From assembly GCF_000423225.1 (NCBI RefSeq), contig NZ_KE383992.1:498971-562970 (forward strand): DNA of 64,000 nucleotides, read 5' to 3'. Below, piece by piece: positions 55,042-64,000 of the stretch. The first letter of the stretch is position 1. Every line of letters starts with the position of its first letter. The position numbers and the translations under genes were made by a program. The notes below the pieces were generated by a model that had not been told where the DNA came from, searched no databases, and saw only the letters and a program-made list of their open reading frames with translations. Source of the DNA: Kaistia adipata DSM 17808 (lineage in GTDB: Bacteria > Pseudomonadota > Alphaproteobacteria > Rhizobiales > Kaistiaceae).

Positions 55042-56073
55042 CTAGCGTCGGGCCCGCGCCATCATGCTGACCGAGAGCAGCGCTTGGCCGATTGCTTCGT
55101 CGGCTATGTTTGCCTTCAGGCGGCTGTCGAGGATCGCGCCGTCGAGCCGCTCCAGCGCCTGCATTAGCCGTTCCGTCGACCAGGCGCGCAATTGCTGCTC
55201 GAGCTTGCCCTTGCGCTGGAAGAAGATGCCGGCGGCGTATCGCTCGACCGCGCCCGGCAGCGGCATGCCGCCATCGGCGGCGGCGCGGATCCGGTGCAGC
55301 AGCTGGAAATGCCGCAGCGCCGCGTTGGCGACGACGAAGGCGGCGGTGCCCGAACCGAGGATGCGGCGGAACGCCTTGTCGAAGCCGGCGGCGTCGCCGA
55401 GGGCTGCCGCGTCGACCGCCTCGTCGGTGGCCGACGCGCCGGCGTCGCCGACGACGGCGCGGACATCGTCGGCGGTGACCGTCTGGTTGCCCAGCGCATA
55501 GAGCGCCAGCTTGCCGACCTCGGAGCGGCTCGCCAGGCGATCGGCGCCGAGCAGGCTGCGCAACAGCGCGCGGGCGTCCGGCTCGATGCCGAGGCCCGCT
55601 TCCTTCAGCTCGCCGTCGATCAGCCGGTCGAGCGCCGCGTCGGTATCGGCGTAGCAGGCGATCGCGGCGGCGTTGCGGGCGTTCTCGCAAAGCTTGCGCA
55701 GGCCGACGCCCTTCTTGATGTCGCCCGCCTCGAGCACGATCCAGGCATCCTGCGGTGGCGCCTTCAGCACGGCCTCGACCGCGGTCTGGATCGGGCGGTT
55801 GCCGGAAACCTTCACCCAGATGGCGCGGGTGCCGCCGAACAGCGCGATGGTGTTGGCCTCGTCGGCGAGGCGGCCGGGATCGGCGGCGATCTCGGCGGAA
55901 TCGAGCCGCACCAGCGCGAAGGGATCCTCGTTCTTGCCGAGGATCGTCTTGGCGAAGCCGGCCGACCGTTCCGAAATCAGGCCGGTATCGCTGCCATGGA
56001 TGAGGACGACGCGGATGCCGGGATCCGGGCGGCTCAAGAAGCGGTCGGCATCCTGGGGCTTGATCTGGACCAT
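55042..56073 (-). CDS. holA: DNA polymerase III delta subunit
   Basis: A 343-aa clamp-loader delta subunit. N-terminal VVLIHGSDTGLISERSAGFA, SAEIAADPGRLADEANTIAL with FGGTRAIWVKVSGNRP, and VLEAGDIKKGVGLRKLCENA match HolA. It opens the beta sliding clamp. The ATG at 56073 (MVQIKPQDADRFLSRPDP) is chosen over an ATG at 56142. It is convergent with parB; the 120-bp gap between them contains a GC-rich imperfect hairpin near 54950-54980. Confidence 0.93.
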   Translation of the reverse strand: MVQIKPQDADRFLSRPDPGIRVVLIHGSDTGLISERSAGFAKTILGKNEDPFALVRLDSAEIAADPGRLADEANTIALFGGTRAIWVKVSGNRPIQTAVEAVLKAPPQDAWIVLEAGDIKKGVGLRKLCENARNAAAIACYADTDAALDRLIDGELKEAGLGIEPDARALLRSLLGADRLASRSEVGKLALYALGNQTVTADDVRAVVGDAGASATDEAVDAAALGDAAGFDKAFRRILGSGTAAFVVANAALRHFQLLHRIRAAADGGMPLPGAVERYAAGIFFQRKGKLEQQLRAWSTERLMQALERLDGAILDSRLKANIADEAIGQALLSVSMMARARR

Positions 56074-56193
56074 CGTGTCCGCGGGCCTCAAACGTTTCGG
56101 GCGAAGCGGAGGCCGCTTCGCCCTTGGGAAAACGTAGTCCAATAAACGGCCGGGACGTCGGTGCGCCGGCGTGTTGCGCCGGTCGCGGACGCG

Positions 56194-56766
56194 CTAGTCG
56201 GCCTTGCGCGAGGCGAGCGCCGCGGCGAGGCGGAGCTGGATGTCGTCGGCGACCTGCTGGGCGGCGCGGTCCTCGGCGTCGATACGGGCCCGCTGGTTGG
56301 CGAAGGCCTGGTTCGAGCGGTCATAGGAGGCGACGCCGCGGTTGAGCGAACGCAGCACGACCTTGCCGGTCGAGATCTCCTTCAGCTCGTAGGCGACGGT
56401 GACGGTGACCGAATAGGCCGGCGCCGTCTCGTCGCGCTCGAAGCCGAGCCGCGCCTCGCGCGAGGTGACGCGCATCGACAGGTCGTAGCGCGGCGGGGCG
56501 GCGCCGCCGCCGCCGGTGAAGCCGAAGATCAGGTTGTTGCGGACCTGCTGGCCGACGCGGTCGCTGACATCCTCGATCTGGATGGCCGACAGGTCGGCCG
56601 CGACCTGCGGGCCCTGGGCAATCGGCATGTAGACCGGCTGCACGGTGCAGGCGGCCGTGAGCAGGCCGAGCGCCAGGGCGGCGAGGCCGCCCCGGATGCC
56701 GCGTCCGAGGCCCCGGCCGGCGGCCGGGGCGCGTGTCTCATCCTGTCCGCGATCAGACGACGACAT
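56194..56766 (-). CDS. lptE: LPS assembly lipoprotein LptE
   Basis: A 190-aa lipoprotein with a signal ending [14 protein letters not shown] (lipid-accepting Cys40). It has an LptE-like beta-rich core ([60 protein letters not shown]). It plugs the LptD barrel and helps export LPS to the cell surface. The ATG at 56766 overlaps the leuS 3' end by 14 bp; the leuS-lptE-holA operon is standard. Confidence 0.9.
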   Translation of the reverse strand: MSSSDRGQDETRAPAAGRGLGRGIRGGLAALALGLLTAACTVQPVYMPIAQGPQVAADLSAIQIEDVSDRVGQQVRNNLIFGFTGGGGAAPPRYDLSMRVTSREARLGFERDETAPAYSVTVTVAYELKEISTGKVVLRSLNRGVASYDRSNQAFANQRARIDAEDRAAQQVADDIQLRLAAALASRKAD

Positions 56767-59374
56767 TGACGATCCTCTTCGGCACGATGACGATCTTGCG
56801 GGGGGACCGCCCTTCCAGCGCCTTGATGACGCCGTCGAGGGCGAGCGTTGCGGCCTCGATGTCACTTTCCGACGCGGTGGCCGAGATTGTCAATTCCGCC
56901 CGCTTCTTGCCGTTGATCTGGATCGGCAGCACCAGCTCGTCCTCGACCAGGAGCGTGGCGTCGACGGTCGGCCAGGCGGCCTCGGCGGCCAGGCCCTCGC
57001 GGCCGAGCTGCACCCAGATCTCCTCCGCCAGATGCGGGATCATCGGGCCGATCGCGGCGACCAGGAACTCCGCCGCCTCGCGCAGCGCGAAGGCGACGTC
57101 CGCTTCCGGCTTGTCGCTGGCCTTGCGGGCGGCCGCGATCGCGTCGCCGAAGACGTTGGCGAAGCCGTGGATGCGGGCGACGGCGACGTTGAAGCGCAGG
57201 CGCTCGACATCGTCCTCGACCGAGGCGGCCAGCTTGTGGCTGGCGCGGCGCAGCGCCGTCGCCTCGGCGCCGAAGGCCTCGGGCTTCGCCGTGCCGGCGG
57301 GCGCCAGCTCGATCGCCTCGCCGACCAGGCGCCAGAGGCGCTGGGTGAAGCGCCAGGCGCCCTCGATTCCGGCCTCGGTCCATTCGCTGTCGCGCTCCGG
57401 CGGCGTGTCGGAGAGCATGAACCAGCGGGCGCAGTCGACGCCGTACGTGTCGGCGACCACCTCCGGCGGCACGACGTTCTTCTTCGACTTCGACATCTTC
57501 TCCGGCGGGCCGACGGTGACCGGCTCGTCCGTGCCGACCCGGACCGAGGTGCCGTCGTCGCGCTTCTCGACCTCTTCCGGGAACAGCCACTTGCCGTTCT
57601 GGTCCTTGTAGGTCTCGTGCACGATCATGCCCTGGGTGAACAGGCCCGCGAAGGGCTCGGTCACCGAGACGCGGCCCGTGTGCTCGAGCGCGCGGGTGAA
57701 GAAGCGCGAATAGAGCAGGTGCAGGATCGCGTGCTCGATGCCGCCGATATACTGGTCGACGGGCAGCCAGTGGTCCGCCGCTTCCTTCGAGAGCGGCGCC
57801 TCGTTCGGCGCGCTGGCGAAGCGGGCGAAATACCAGGACGAGTCGACGAAGGTGTCCATCGTGTCGGTTTCGCGCGTCGCGGCCTCGCCGCAATGCGGGC
57901 ACTTCACGTGCTTCCAGGTCGGATGCCGGTCGAGCGGGTTGCCGGGCTTGTCGAAGGTGACGTCGTCCGGCAGCGTGACCGGCAGGTCGGCCTTCGGCAC
58001 GGCGACGGGGCCGCAGGTCGGGCAATGGATGATCGGGATCGGGCAGCCCCAGTAGCGCTGGCGCGAGATGCCCCAGTCGCGCAGGCGGAAGTTCACCTGC
58101 CGCTTCGCCTGCGGCGCGTCGCCAAGAACCTGGCCCTCGAGGCGCAGCGCGACGGCTTCCTTCGCCTCGGGAATGGTCATCCCGTTCATGAAGTCGGAAT
58201 GGAACAGCGTGCCCTCGTCGGTATAGGCGGTGTCGCCAACCTCGAAGGTGAGCGAATCCGCGCCCTCCGGCAGCACGACCGCCTTGACCGGCAGGCCGTA
58301 TTTGCGGGCGAAGTCGAGGTCGCGCTGATCATGCGCCGGGCAGCCGAAGACGGCGCCGGTGCCGTAATCCATCAGGATGAAATTGGCGACATAGACCGGC
58401 AGGTACCAGCCCGGCACCAGCGGGTGCTTGGCGCGGATGCCGGTGTCGAAGCCCTTCTTCTCCTGCGTCTCGATCGCCTCGGCCGAGGTGCCGGTGCGGC
58501 GGCATTCGGCGTTGAACTCGGCCAGCGCCGGATTGGTCGCGGCCAGCTTCTCGGCCAGCGGATGGTTGGCGGCGATGGCGACGAAGGAGGCGCCGTAGAG
58601 CGTGTCCGGACGGGTCGTGTAGACCTCGATCTCGGTCTCGCCGGTCGGCGCCGAGATCGGATCGAGGCCGAAGCGGACCATCAGGCCCTCGGAACGGCCG
58701 ATCCAGTTCCGCTGCATCAGCCGGACCTTGTCCGGCCAGCGATCGAGCCCGTCCAGCCCGGCCAGCAGTTCCTCGGCGAAATCGGTGATCTTGAAGAACC
58801 ACTGCGACAGCTTGCGCCGCTCGACCAGGGCGCCCGAACGCCAGCCGCGACCATCGATCACCTGCTCGTTGGCGAGCACGGTGTTGTCGATCGGGTCCCA
58901 GTTGACCTCGCTCTCCTTGCGATAGACGAGGCCGGCGGCGTGCAGGTCGGTGAAGATGCGCTGCTGCTCGGCATAGTAGGAGGGATCGCAGGTGGCGATC
59001 TCGCGGCTCCAGTCGAGCGACAGGCCGAGCAGCTTCAGCTGCTCCTTCATCGTCTCGATGTTCTCGTAGGTCCAGATCTTGGGATGGCTGTTGCGCTCGA
59101 TGGCGGCATTCTCGGCCGGCAGGCCGAAGGCGTCCCAGCCCATCGGATGCAGGACGTTGAAGCCCTTCATGCGCTTGAAGCGCGCCACCACGTCGCCCAT
59201 CACATAGTTGCGGCCATGGCCGATATGGATGCGCCCCGACGGGTAGGGGAACATCTCGAGCACATAGTACTTCGGACGCGGGTCGTTGTTCTTCGTCTCG
59301 AAAATGCCCTGTTCGGCCCAGGCACGCTGCCAGCGCGGTTCGGCGTCACGAGGGTTGTAGCGTTCTATGGCCAT
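56753..59374 (-). CDS. leuS: Leucyl-tRNA synthetase
   Basis: An 873-aa class I synthetase. HIGH at 50-53 ([20 protein letters not shown]), the editing-domain block [20 protein letters not shown], the zinc-binding-like [14 protein letters not shown] near the catalytic core, and a C-terminal anticodon-binding region with VQINGK-like [14 protein letters not shown]. Length is normal. The ATG at 59374 starts [20 protein letters not shown]; extra upstream residues in the open frame are not conserved. Confidence 0.98.
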   Translation of the reverse strand: MAIERYNPRDAEPRWQRAWAEQGIFETKNNDPRPKYYVLEMFPYPSGRIHIGHGRNYVMGDVVARFKRMKGFNVLHPMGWDAFGLPAENAAIERNSHPKIWTYENIETMKEQLKLLGLSLDWSREIATCDPSYYAEQQRIFTDLHAAGLVYRKESEVNWDPIDNTVLANEQVIDGRGWRSGALVERRKLSQWFFKITDFAEELLAGLDGLDRWPDKVRLMQRNWIGRSEGLMVRFGLDPISAPTGETEIEVYTTRPDTLYGASFVAIAANHPLAEKLAATNPALAEFNAECRRTGTSAEAIETQEKKGFDTGIRAKHPLVPGWYLPVYVANFILMDYGTGAVFGCPAHDQRDLDFARKYGLPVKAVVLPEGADSLTFEVGDTAYTDEGTLFHSDFMNGMTIPEAKEAVALRLEGQVLGDAPQAKRQVNFRLRDWGISRQRYWGCPIPIIHCPTCGPVAVPKADLPVTLPDDVTFDKPGNPLDRHPTWKHVKCPHCGEAATRETDTMDTFVDSSWYFARFASAPNEAPLSKEAADHWLPVDQYIGGIEHAILHLLYSRFFTRALEHTGRVSVTEPFAGLFTQGMIVHETYKDQNGKWLFPEEVEKRDDGTSVRVGTDEPVTVGPPEKMSKSKKNVVPPEVVADTYGVDCARWFMLSDTPPERDSEWTEAGIEGAWRFTQRLWRLVGEAIELAPAGTAKPEAFGAEATALRRASHKLAASVEDDVERLRFNVAVARIHGFANVFGDAIAAARKASDKPEADVAFALREAAEFLVAAIGPMIPHLAEEIWVQLGREGLAAEAAWPTVDATLLVEDELVLPIQINGKKRAELTISATASESDIEAATLALDGVIKALEGRSPRKIVIVPKRIVNVVV

Positions 59375-59576
59375 GGTCCGTCGTCGAAAAAGAGAGGGAA
59401 AGGGCGGTGTAACGCCGCCAGAGCAGGGTGCGACCTTCACCAGAAACGCGCCGTCCGGTCAACCGTTAACGCTGCCGCAGCGCGCCGAGGCCCGCCCGGC
59501 GGCGCTCCGCCGCTCGGTTGAGCGGCACGGCGGCGCATGCTACGGCCGCAGCACCTTCAAGCTCCCGGAGCGCGCC

Positions 59577-60308
59577 ATGCCCGATATCCAGTCCGACGAC
59601 GTCCAGTCGCGCCTCGCCGCCGTCCTCGCGCGCATCCGCGCGACGGAGGCAACGAGCCATCGCCCCGCCGGCTCGGCGCAGCTGATCGCCGTATCGAAGA
59701 CCTTCGGCGTCGACGAGATCCGCCCCGTCATCGCCGCCGGCCAGCGCCGCTTCGGCGAGAACCGGGTGCAGGAAGCGCAGGCGAAATGGCCGCTGCTGCG
59801 CGCCGAGACGGCCGATATCGAGCTGCACCTGATCGGGCCGCTGCAGTCGAACAAGGCCAAGGAGGCGGTCGCCCTGTTCGACGCCATCCACACCGTCGAT
59901 CGCGACAAGATCGCCGGCGCGCTGGCGGCCGAGATCCAGAAGCAGGGCCGTGCGCCAAAACTGTTCGTGCAGGTGAATACGGGGCTGGAGCCGCAGAAGG
60001 CCGGCATCGCCCCGCGCGAGGCGGCGGCGTTCGTCGAGCGCTGCCGCGCCGTGCATGGACTCGCCATCGACGGGCTGATGTGCATCCCGCCGGCCGACGA
60101 GGCGGCCGGGCCGCATTTCGCGCTGCTCGCCAAGCTCGCCGCCGAGATCGGCGTCAGCGAACTCTCCATGGGCATGAGCGGCGATTTCGAGACGGCGATC
60201 GCCTTCGGCGCCACCTATGTGCGCGTCGGCGGCGCGATCTTCGGCTCCCGCCCTCCGCTGGTGACGGCGGCGGTTCCGGAAGCGCCAGAGGAGCCCACGG
60301 CTGGCTGA
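59577..60308 (+). CDS. YggS family PLP homeostasis protein
   Basis: A 243-aa PLP-binding TIM-barrel-like protein. LIAVSKTFGVDEIRPVIAAG holds the Schiff-base lysine, with RFGENRVQEAQAKW, LHLIGPLQSNKAKEAVALFD, VNTGLEPQKAGI and ELSMGMSGDFETAIAFGATY. YggS/PLPBP proteins buffer pyridoxal phosphate and affect amino-acid balance. Start 59577 (MPDIQSDDVQSRLAAVLA) is favoured over the open frame reaching back to 59367, which overlaps the leuS start region. Divergent from leuS. Confidence 0.95.
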   Translation: MPDIQSDDVQSRLAAVLARIRATEATSHRPAGSAQLIAVSKTFGVDEIRPVIAAGQRRFGENRVQEAQAKWPLLRAETADIELHLIGPLQSNKAKEAVALFDAIHTVDRDKIAGALAAEIQKQGRAPKLFVQVNTGLEPQKAGIAPREAAAFVERCRAVHGLAIDGLMCIPPADEAAGPHFALLAKLAAEIGVSELSMGMSGDFETAIAFGATYVRVGGAIFGSRPPLVTAAVPEAPEEPTAG

Positions 60309-60361
60309 GACGGCCCGAGGGCTTTGCCGCCGGCGATACGCGGGATGGCGTTCTTTTTTCG

Positions 60362-60380
60362 CCTCTCCCCATGGGAGAGG
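60362..60380. repeat. CCTCTCCC/GGGAGAGG palindrome between convergent genes
   Basis: CCTCTCCC (60362-60369) and GGGAGAGG (60373-60380) form a short perfect hairpin preceded by TTCTTTTTT. It resembles the arms of the REP-like repeat at 2852-2956 and probably belongs to the same dispersed family. On the minus strand the preceding run becomes an A tract; for the leftward gene's RNA it could act as a terminator. Confidence 0.6.
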
Positions 60381-60405
60381 TGAAGAGGAGGCAGGGCCGC
60401 GGCTC

Positions 60406-60936
60406 CTACCGCACCTTGAAGGCCGCGCCGGGCCGCAGCCGGCGCAGGATTTTGAGCATGTCGGCGCGGTTGACCGCGACGCAGCCCTCGGTCGGCCGGT
60501 AGCCCGGTCGGGCGAGGTGGAAGAAGATCGCGCTGCCGCCGTTCTGGCGGCGCGGCCGCAGGTTCCAGTCGAGGACGACCACGACGTCGTAGACGTCATC
60601 GTCGCGCCACATCGTCTCGGCGCTGGCCGGATAGGGCAGGGGGACGGGGCGGTTGTAGTTGCGGTCGCCCTTGCCGTCGCACCATCCATCCTGCCGGCGG
60701 GTACGGCGCAGCGGCAGCAGCGTGCGCGGCCGCGCGATCTTGTCCGGCCGGTAGCGCACCTCGACCAGGGCGTAGCGGCCGGCCGGCGTGCCGCCATCGC
60801 CCTCGCGTTTCCAGTGGGTGACGCCAGAGCGCCCGAGCGCGCAGCGCACGCGGAGCGAGCCCAGACGCAGCAGGCCCTGCGCAGGGTTGCCGGGGCGGGG
60901 CAGGACATGGAGAGTCTGGCGATCGTGTCTAGTCAT
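60406..60936 (-). CDS. L,D-transpeptidase family protein
   Basis: A 176-aa YkuD-type protein. Strands THWKREGDGGTPAGRYALVE and the active-site region IFFHLARPGYRPTEGCVAVN (His, then TEGC with nucleophilic Cys) match the family, which forms 3-3 cross-links in peptidoglycan or attaches proteins. It lacks a clear signal peptide at the chosen ATG (MTRHDRQTLHVLPRPGNP), as do several short YkuD proteins of alphaproteobacteria. It is divergent from cenR, across 144 bp. Confidence 0.85.
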   Translation of the reverse strand: MTRHDRQTLHVLPRPGNPAQGLLRLGSLRVRCALGRSGVTHWKREGDGGTPAGRYALVEVRYRPDKIARPRTLLPLRRTRRQDGWCDGKGDRNYNRPVPLPYPASAETMWRDDDVYDVVVVLDWNLRPRRQNGGSAIFFHLARPGYRPTEGCVAVNRADMLKILRRLRPGAAFKVR

Positions 60937-61080
60937 AGGGTTCGCGGCGGGACTTTCGGGAGAACGATGGCGGCTTGCTTGCGCGCCGCCACACTTGGGC
61001 GCTAAACCTTAGACGACTGCGAGTGAAGAATGCTTCGGTTTCTGTCACGAAAGCCGAAGAAACCGTCAGGGGCAAGCACC

Positions 61081-61764
61081 ATGGCTGCACGGCGAATTCT
61101 GGTCGTCGACGATGACGACCTGCTGCGCGAAAGTCTTGTCGAGCAATTGTCACTCTACGAAGAGTTCGAGCTCCTGGACGAGCCGACGGCGACCAAGGGC
61201 GTGCAGCGCGCCCGCGCCGAGCCGATCGACCTGCTGATCATGGACGTGACGCTGCCGGACATGGATGGCCGCGAGGCGGTCAAGCTCTTGCGCAAGGGCG
61301 GCTTCAAGGCGCCGATCATCATGCTGACGGGGCATGATTCCGAATCCGACACCATTCTCGGCCTCGAGGCCGGCGCCAACGACTATGTGACGAAGCCGTT
61401 CCGCTTCGCCGTCCTGCTCGCCCGCATCCGCGCGCAATTGCGCCAGTTCGAGCAGAGCGAGGACGCCACCTTCTCGATCGGCCGCTACACCTTCCGCCCC
61501 AGCGCCAAGCTGCTGCTCGACGAGCGCGGCCAGAAGATCCGGCTGACCGAGAAGGAAACCTCGATCTTGAAATTCCTCTATCGCGCCGGCGAAAAGGTGG
61601 TCGGGCGCGACGTGCTGCTGCACGAAGTCTGGGGATATAATTCAGGCGTCACGACGCACACGCTCGAAACCCATATCTATCGTCTCCGGCAGAAGATCGA
61701 ACGCGAGCCCTCGATCGCGGAGCTTCTGGTGACGGAAGCCGGCGGCTACAAGCTGGTGCCATGA
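61081..61764 (+). CDS. cenR: CenR-type OmpR-family response regulator
   Basis: A 227-aa response regulator. The receiver domain MAARRILVVDDDDLLRESLV has phospho-acceptor Asp in LLIMDVTLPDMDG, and the signaling Thr/Lys in IIMLTGHDSESD and YVTKPFRFAVLLARIRAQLR. The OmpR winged helix FSIGRYTFRPSAKLLLDERG to THTLETHIYRLRQKIEREPS follows. It closely resembles CenR of Caulobacter, an essential cell-envelope regulator paired with CenK. The cognate kinase is not in this window. Start 61081 is at the usual place; earlier in-frame residues are not conserved. Confidence 0.85.
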   Translation: MAARRILVVDDDDLLRESLVEQLSLYEEFELLDEPTATKGVQRARAEPIDLLIMDVTLPDMDGREAVKLLRKGGFKAPIIMLTGHDSESDTILGLEAGANDYVTKPFRFAVLLARIRAQLRQFEQSEDATFSIGRYTFRPSAKLLLDERGQKIRLTEKETSILKFLYRAGEKVVGRDVLLHEVWGYNSGVTTHTLETHIYRLRQKIEREPSIAELLVTEAGGYKLVP

Positions 61765-61816
61765 CCGACCGACCGGTCATGCGGCTTCGATCGCGGCTCG
61801 AGGCAGGAATATCGGC

Positions 61817-62284
61817 GTGACGCTCGAACAGGACATCGCAAGGCTGTCGATGGTTCCGCTCTTCGCGGAGCTGGCGACGGATCATCTGCGCCTCATCGCC
61901 TTCAGCGCGACGCGACTGGAGCTGGCGGACGGACGGGTGCTGTTCCGCGCCGACGCGAAGGCGCTGTCCGGCTTCGTCGTGATGGCGGGCGAGATCGCGC
62001 TGTCGCGCGGCAGCGGCGACGACACCGTCGAGCTCGGCCGCTACGGCCCCGGCACGCTGCTCGGCGAATCGGCCCTGTTCGTGGAGACGCGGCGGCCGGC
62101 GACGGCGACGGCGGTCGGCGACACGCTGGTGGTCGAGATCGACCGCACGCTGATGCGGCGCATCCTGACCGAATTCCCCGACGTCGCGGCCCGCCTGCAC
62201 GCGCAGATCGCCGACCGGCTGATCGAGACGGTCGGCGAGCTCGGCGCGCTCGAAAATCGCTTCGCGGGTCCGCCGCCGCGCTGA
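61817..62284 (+). CDS. Single-domain cyclic-nucleotide-binding (Crp/Fnr-like) protein
   Basis: A 155-aa protein made of one cNMP-binding fold: LSMVPLFAELATDHLRLIAF, LFRADAKALSGFVVMAGEIA, GRYGPGTLLGESALFVETRR, then PATATAVGDTLVVEIDRTLM. It has no C-terminal HTH, so it is unlikely to bind DNA as Crp does. The phosphate-binding cassette GESALFVETRRPATATA is recognisable but ligand binding is unproven. It follows cenR by 52 bp in the same direction, so it may belong to the same regulatory unit. Confidence 0.85.
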   Translation: MTLEQDIARLSMVPLFAELATDHLRLIAFSATRLELADGRVLFRADAKALSGFVVMAGEIALSRGSGDDTVELGRYGPGTLLGESALFVETRRPATATAVGDTLVVEIDRTLMRRILTEFPDVAARLHAQIADRLIETVGELGALENRFAGPPPR

Positions 62285-62291
62285 TCGATCG

Positions 62292-63095
62292 TCAGACGGC
62301 GATCCTGGCGATCACCGGCACGTGGTCGGACGGCTTGTTCCAGCCGCGCGCCTCGGAGATCACCTCGATGCCCTGCAGCCGCGCGCGGAGCGGCGGCGTC
62401 ACCCAGACATGGTCGAGCCGACGGCCGCGGTTCGCGGCCTGCCAGTCCTTCGCCCGGTAGCTCCACCAGGTGTAGAGCTTCTCGTCCATCGGCACGAACT
62501 GGCGCATGGCGTCGATCCAGCCGCCGGCCTCGCGCACCTCTTCCAGGAGCTTGGTCTCGACCGGCGTGTGGCTGACGACGTTCAGAAGCTGCTTGTGCGA
62601 CCAGACGTCGTGCTCGTAGGGGGCGATGTTCAGATCGCCGACAAGGATCGCCGGGCCGCTGGTCTCGGCGCCGGTCAGCCAGCTCTTCATCTCGTTCAGG
62701 AAGCCGAGCTTGTGCTCGAACTTGTCGTTGATCGCGGGGTCCGGCTCGTCGCCGCCGGCCGGCACGTAGAAATTGTGCAGCGTGATCGGCAGGTCGCGGT
62801 CGGTCAGCGCGACCTGGATGTGGCGCGCATCCTCCTTGCCGTAGAAGCCGCGCCGCTTGGTCTCGATGAAGGGCCTGCGCGAGACGGTGGCGACGCCGTG
62901 ATAGCCCTTCTGGCCGTGCACGGCCTGGTGGATGTAGCCGAGCTTCCTGAAGGCGGCGGAGGGGAAATTGTCCTCGATGCACTTGATCTCCTGCAGGCAC
63001 AGCACGTCGGGCCGGTGCGCCTCGAGGAAATTGGTGACGAGATCGATCCGGAGACGGACCGAGTTGATGTTCCAGGTCGCAATGCTGAGGGTCAT
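62292..63095 (-). CDS. xth: Exodeoxyribonuclease III
   Basis: A 267-aa AP endonuclease/3'-exonuclease of the ExoA/Xth family. Catalytic motifs MTLSIATWNINSVRLRID, CLQEIKCIEDNFPSAAFRKL, LPITLHNFYVPAGGDEPDPA, ILVGDLNIAPYEHDVWSHKQ and RLDHVWVTPPLRARLQ plus KPSDHVPVIARIAV are all intact. Start 63095 puts MTLSIATWN at the N-terminus; a much longer open frame to 63557 is not coding. It is convergent with the cNMP gene, 7 bp apart. Confidence 0.96.
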   Translation of the reverse strand: MTLSIATWNINSVRLRIDLVTNFLEAHRPDVLCLQEIKCIEDNFPSAAFRKLGYIHQAVHGQKGYHGVATVSRRPFIETKRRGFYGKEDARHIQVALTDRDLPITLHNFYVPAGGDEPDPAINDKFEHKLGFLNEMKSWLTGAETSGPAILVGDLNIAPYEHDVWSHKQLLNVVSHTPVETKLLEEVREAGGWIDAMRQFVPMDEKLYTWWSYRAKDWQAANRGRRLDHVWVTPPLRARLQGIEVISEARGWNKPSDHVPVIARIAV

Positions 63096-63779
63096 GCAGG
63101 ATTCCGGCGGCAGGAGAGGGCGCCGGCCCGGCATACGGGATCGGGCTGCTTGTCGCCAAGCAAAATCGGCCTCGACCACGTGCCGATGCGGAAACCGGGC
63201 CGGAAATGCGAGAGCGGCACGGACTTCCTCCGCCGAGATCCGCTTCCCCCTGCCTCTCCCTGAGGAGGCTCTCGCGCAACCAAAGCCAGTGCTCTGCAGG
63301 TCTCGATATCCAACATCCTGAGGGCAAATCTGGATACCGGCGCCGTTCTGCGTGCTTCGAGACGGCCCTCCGGGCCTCCTCAGCATGTTGAGGGCGCTGT
63401 GGAGCGAATGTCTCCTTAGGGAGAGGTGAAGCGCGCGACCGGCATGGATCCCTGCTTTCGCAGGGATGACGGCGGAGGGCTGGGATGCAGCGGAGAGCGA
63501 GGCCGCTTTCCCGCCAGCGAATGTGTGGTGTCGGGGAGAGGAAACGGAGGCCCACAAAAGGAAACGCCCAGCTCCGGGGGGGAAGCTGGGCGTTGCGCTT
63601 TGCAGCGCCTTGCGCCCGTCTAGTGACGCGGCGCTCGCGGGACCATCTTCGGCGAGACGGGGGGCACTACCGATCGATGGAATGGCCCGCTGTTCCTATC
63701 AATTGGGGATGCCGGGCCGGGATTCAAGGACCCGTGCGACAATCCGGCATCACCCCCGATCACATCGGCGCGAGCCGCC
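63096..63779. repeat. 684-bp gene-free region with short dispersed palindromes
   Basis: No supportable gene on either strand. The region contains hairpins of the dispersed repeat type: CCCTG-CTTTCG-CAGGG at 63450-63465 and CTCTCC/GGAGAG-type stretches near 63255-63280 and 63410-63425. It also holds the lolA terminator at 63563-63594. Several open frames here have no ribosome site and repeat-like composition. Confidence 0.7.
63563..63594 (-). terminator. Terminator of lolA
   Basis: AACGCCCAGCT (63563-63573) pairs with AGCTGGGCGTT (63584-63594), an 11-bp stem with a G-rich loop. On the minus strand it is followed by TCCTTTTG. It is about 190 bp after the lolA stop. Confidence 0.7.
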
Positions 63780-64000
63780 CTAACGCAGCGATTTGTTGGG
63801 CAGGTAGTAGTCGATCTTGAAGTTCTTGGCATTGGCCGGCCGGCCGATCTCGACGTCGTAGACGGCGACCGAGGTGTCGAGCCCCTGCGCGTCGGTGACG
63901 ACCCACTGGCGCAGCTCGTAGGTCTGGGTGTCGAAGATCAGCTTCAGGCTGCCGCCGCCGAACGCCGATTCCTGCTCCAGCACCAGCGAGATCAGATCGG
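63780..64000 (-). CDS. lolA: Outer-membrane lipoprotein carrier LolA (C-terminal part, runs off window)
   Basis: The last 73 codons of a LolA-like periplasmic carrier. LEQESAFGGGSLKLIFDTQT, YELRQWVVTDAQGLDTSVAV and the closing NFKIDYYLPNKSLR fit the half-barrel core of LolA, which takes lipoproteins from LolCDE to the outer membrane. The start lies beyond the window. The neighbouring xth-lolA arrangement is typical of Rhizobiales. Confidence 0.85.
   Translation of the reverse strand, partial: DLISLVLEQESAFGGGSLKLIFDTQTYELRQWVVTDAQGLDTSVAVYDVEIGRPANAKNFKIDYYLPNKSLR

Noticed and set aside
56645-59521. A 958-aa rightward open frame opposite leuS
   Set aside because: It is the shadow of leuS; leuS has all catalytic motifs on the other strand.

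Overview
The window is a GC-rich stretch of chromosome from an alphaproteobacterium, almost certainly of the order Hyphomicrobiales (Rhizobiales). The gene order supports this: hrcA/rph/rdgB/hemW, hisB-DUF2628-hisHAFE-coaA, hslVU, secB/dnaQ/coaE/aroE/maf/ppsR//hemE/hemJ/rho and mnmE-mnmG-rsmG-parA-parB-holA-lptE-leuS. So do an OlsB-type acyltransferase, a CenR-type response regulator and CtrA-box motifs. The genus cannot be fixed from the sequence alone.

Layout. 1-6.7 kb: partial hrcA, rph-rdgB-hemW, an LppC/LpoA-like lipoprotein, rsmI-yraN-gshB. 6.75-24.5 kb: comM (yifB) is cut in two by a 16,256-bp integrated element bounded by 28-bp direct repeats. 24.8-29.5 kb: olsB-like gene, a TRIC/UPF0126 protein, grpE, a cation diffusion facilitator, coaA. 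29.2-32.8 kb: histidine operon. 33-36 kb: hslVU and a DUF1402 protein. 36-43.5 kb: mostly leftward housekeeping genes ending in dnaQ, coaE, aroE, maf and ppsR. 43.45-43.86 kb: an AT-rich, gene-free region with two TTAA-N7-TTAA CtrA boxes and DnaA-box-like sites beside hemE, proposed as the chromosomal origin. 43.9-54.9 kb: rightward hemE, hemJ, rho, mnmE, mnmG, rsmG, parA, parB, with a thioredoxin-domain protein convergent to rho. 55-64 kb: holA, lptE, leuS, yggS, an L,D-transpeptidase, cenR plus a cyclic-nucleotide-binding protein, xth and the 3' end of lolA. Genes next to the proposed origin run outward from it. Two near-perfect parS sites lie at 50.5 and 52.5 kb, and a weaker one lies inside hslU at 34.4 kb.

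The most unusual part is the element in comM. It carries a P4-type tyrosine integrase beside attR, a DUF3800 gene, an AlpA-like regulator, an unknown protein, a D5/P4-type helicase, a 103-bp dyad, a small-terminase-like protein, a coiled-coil protein and a winged-helix protein. These are followed by two very large virion-type proteins (895 aa with a phage-tail-lysozyme domain, and 1254 aa resembling podovirus internal virion proteins). After them come small unknown genes, an RHH regulator facing three operators, a PrtN-like activator and a Fic toxin with its antitoxin. No large terminase, portal, capsid or tail gene is present. Small terminase without large terminase is the logic of phage satellites such as SaPIs and PICIs. 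The genes are intact and tightly overlapping, which argues against simple decay. The working hypothesis is a phage satellite of a podovirus-like helper that brings its own DNA-ejection proteins.
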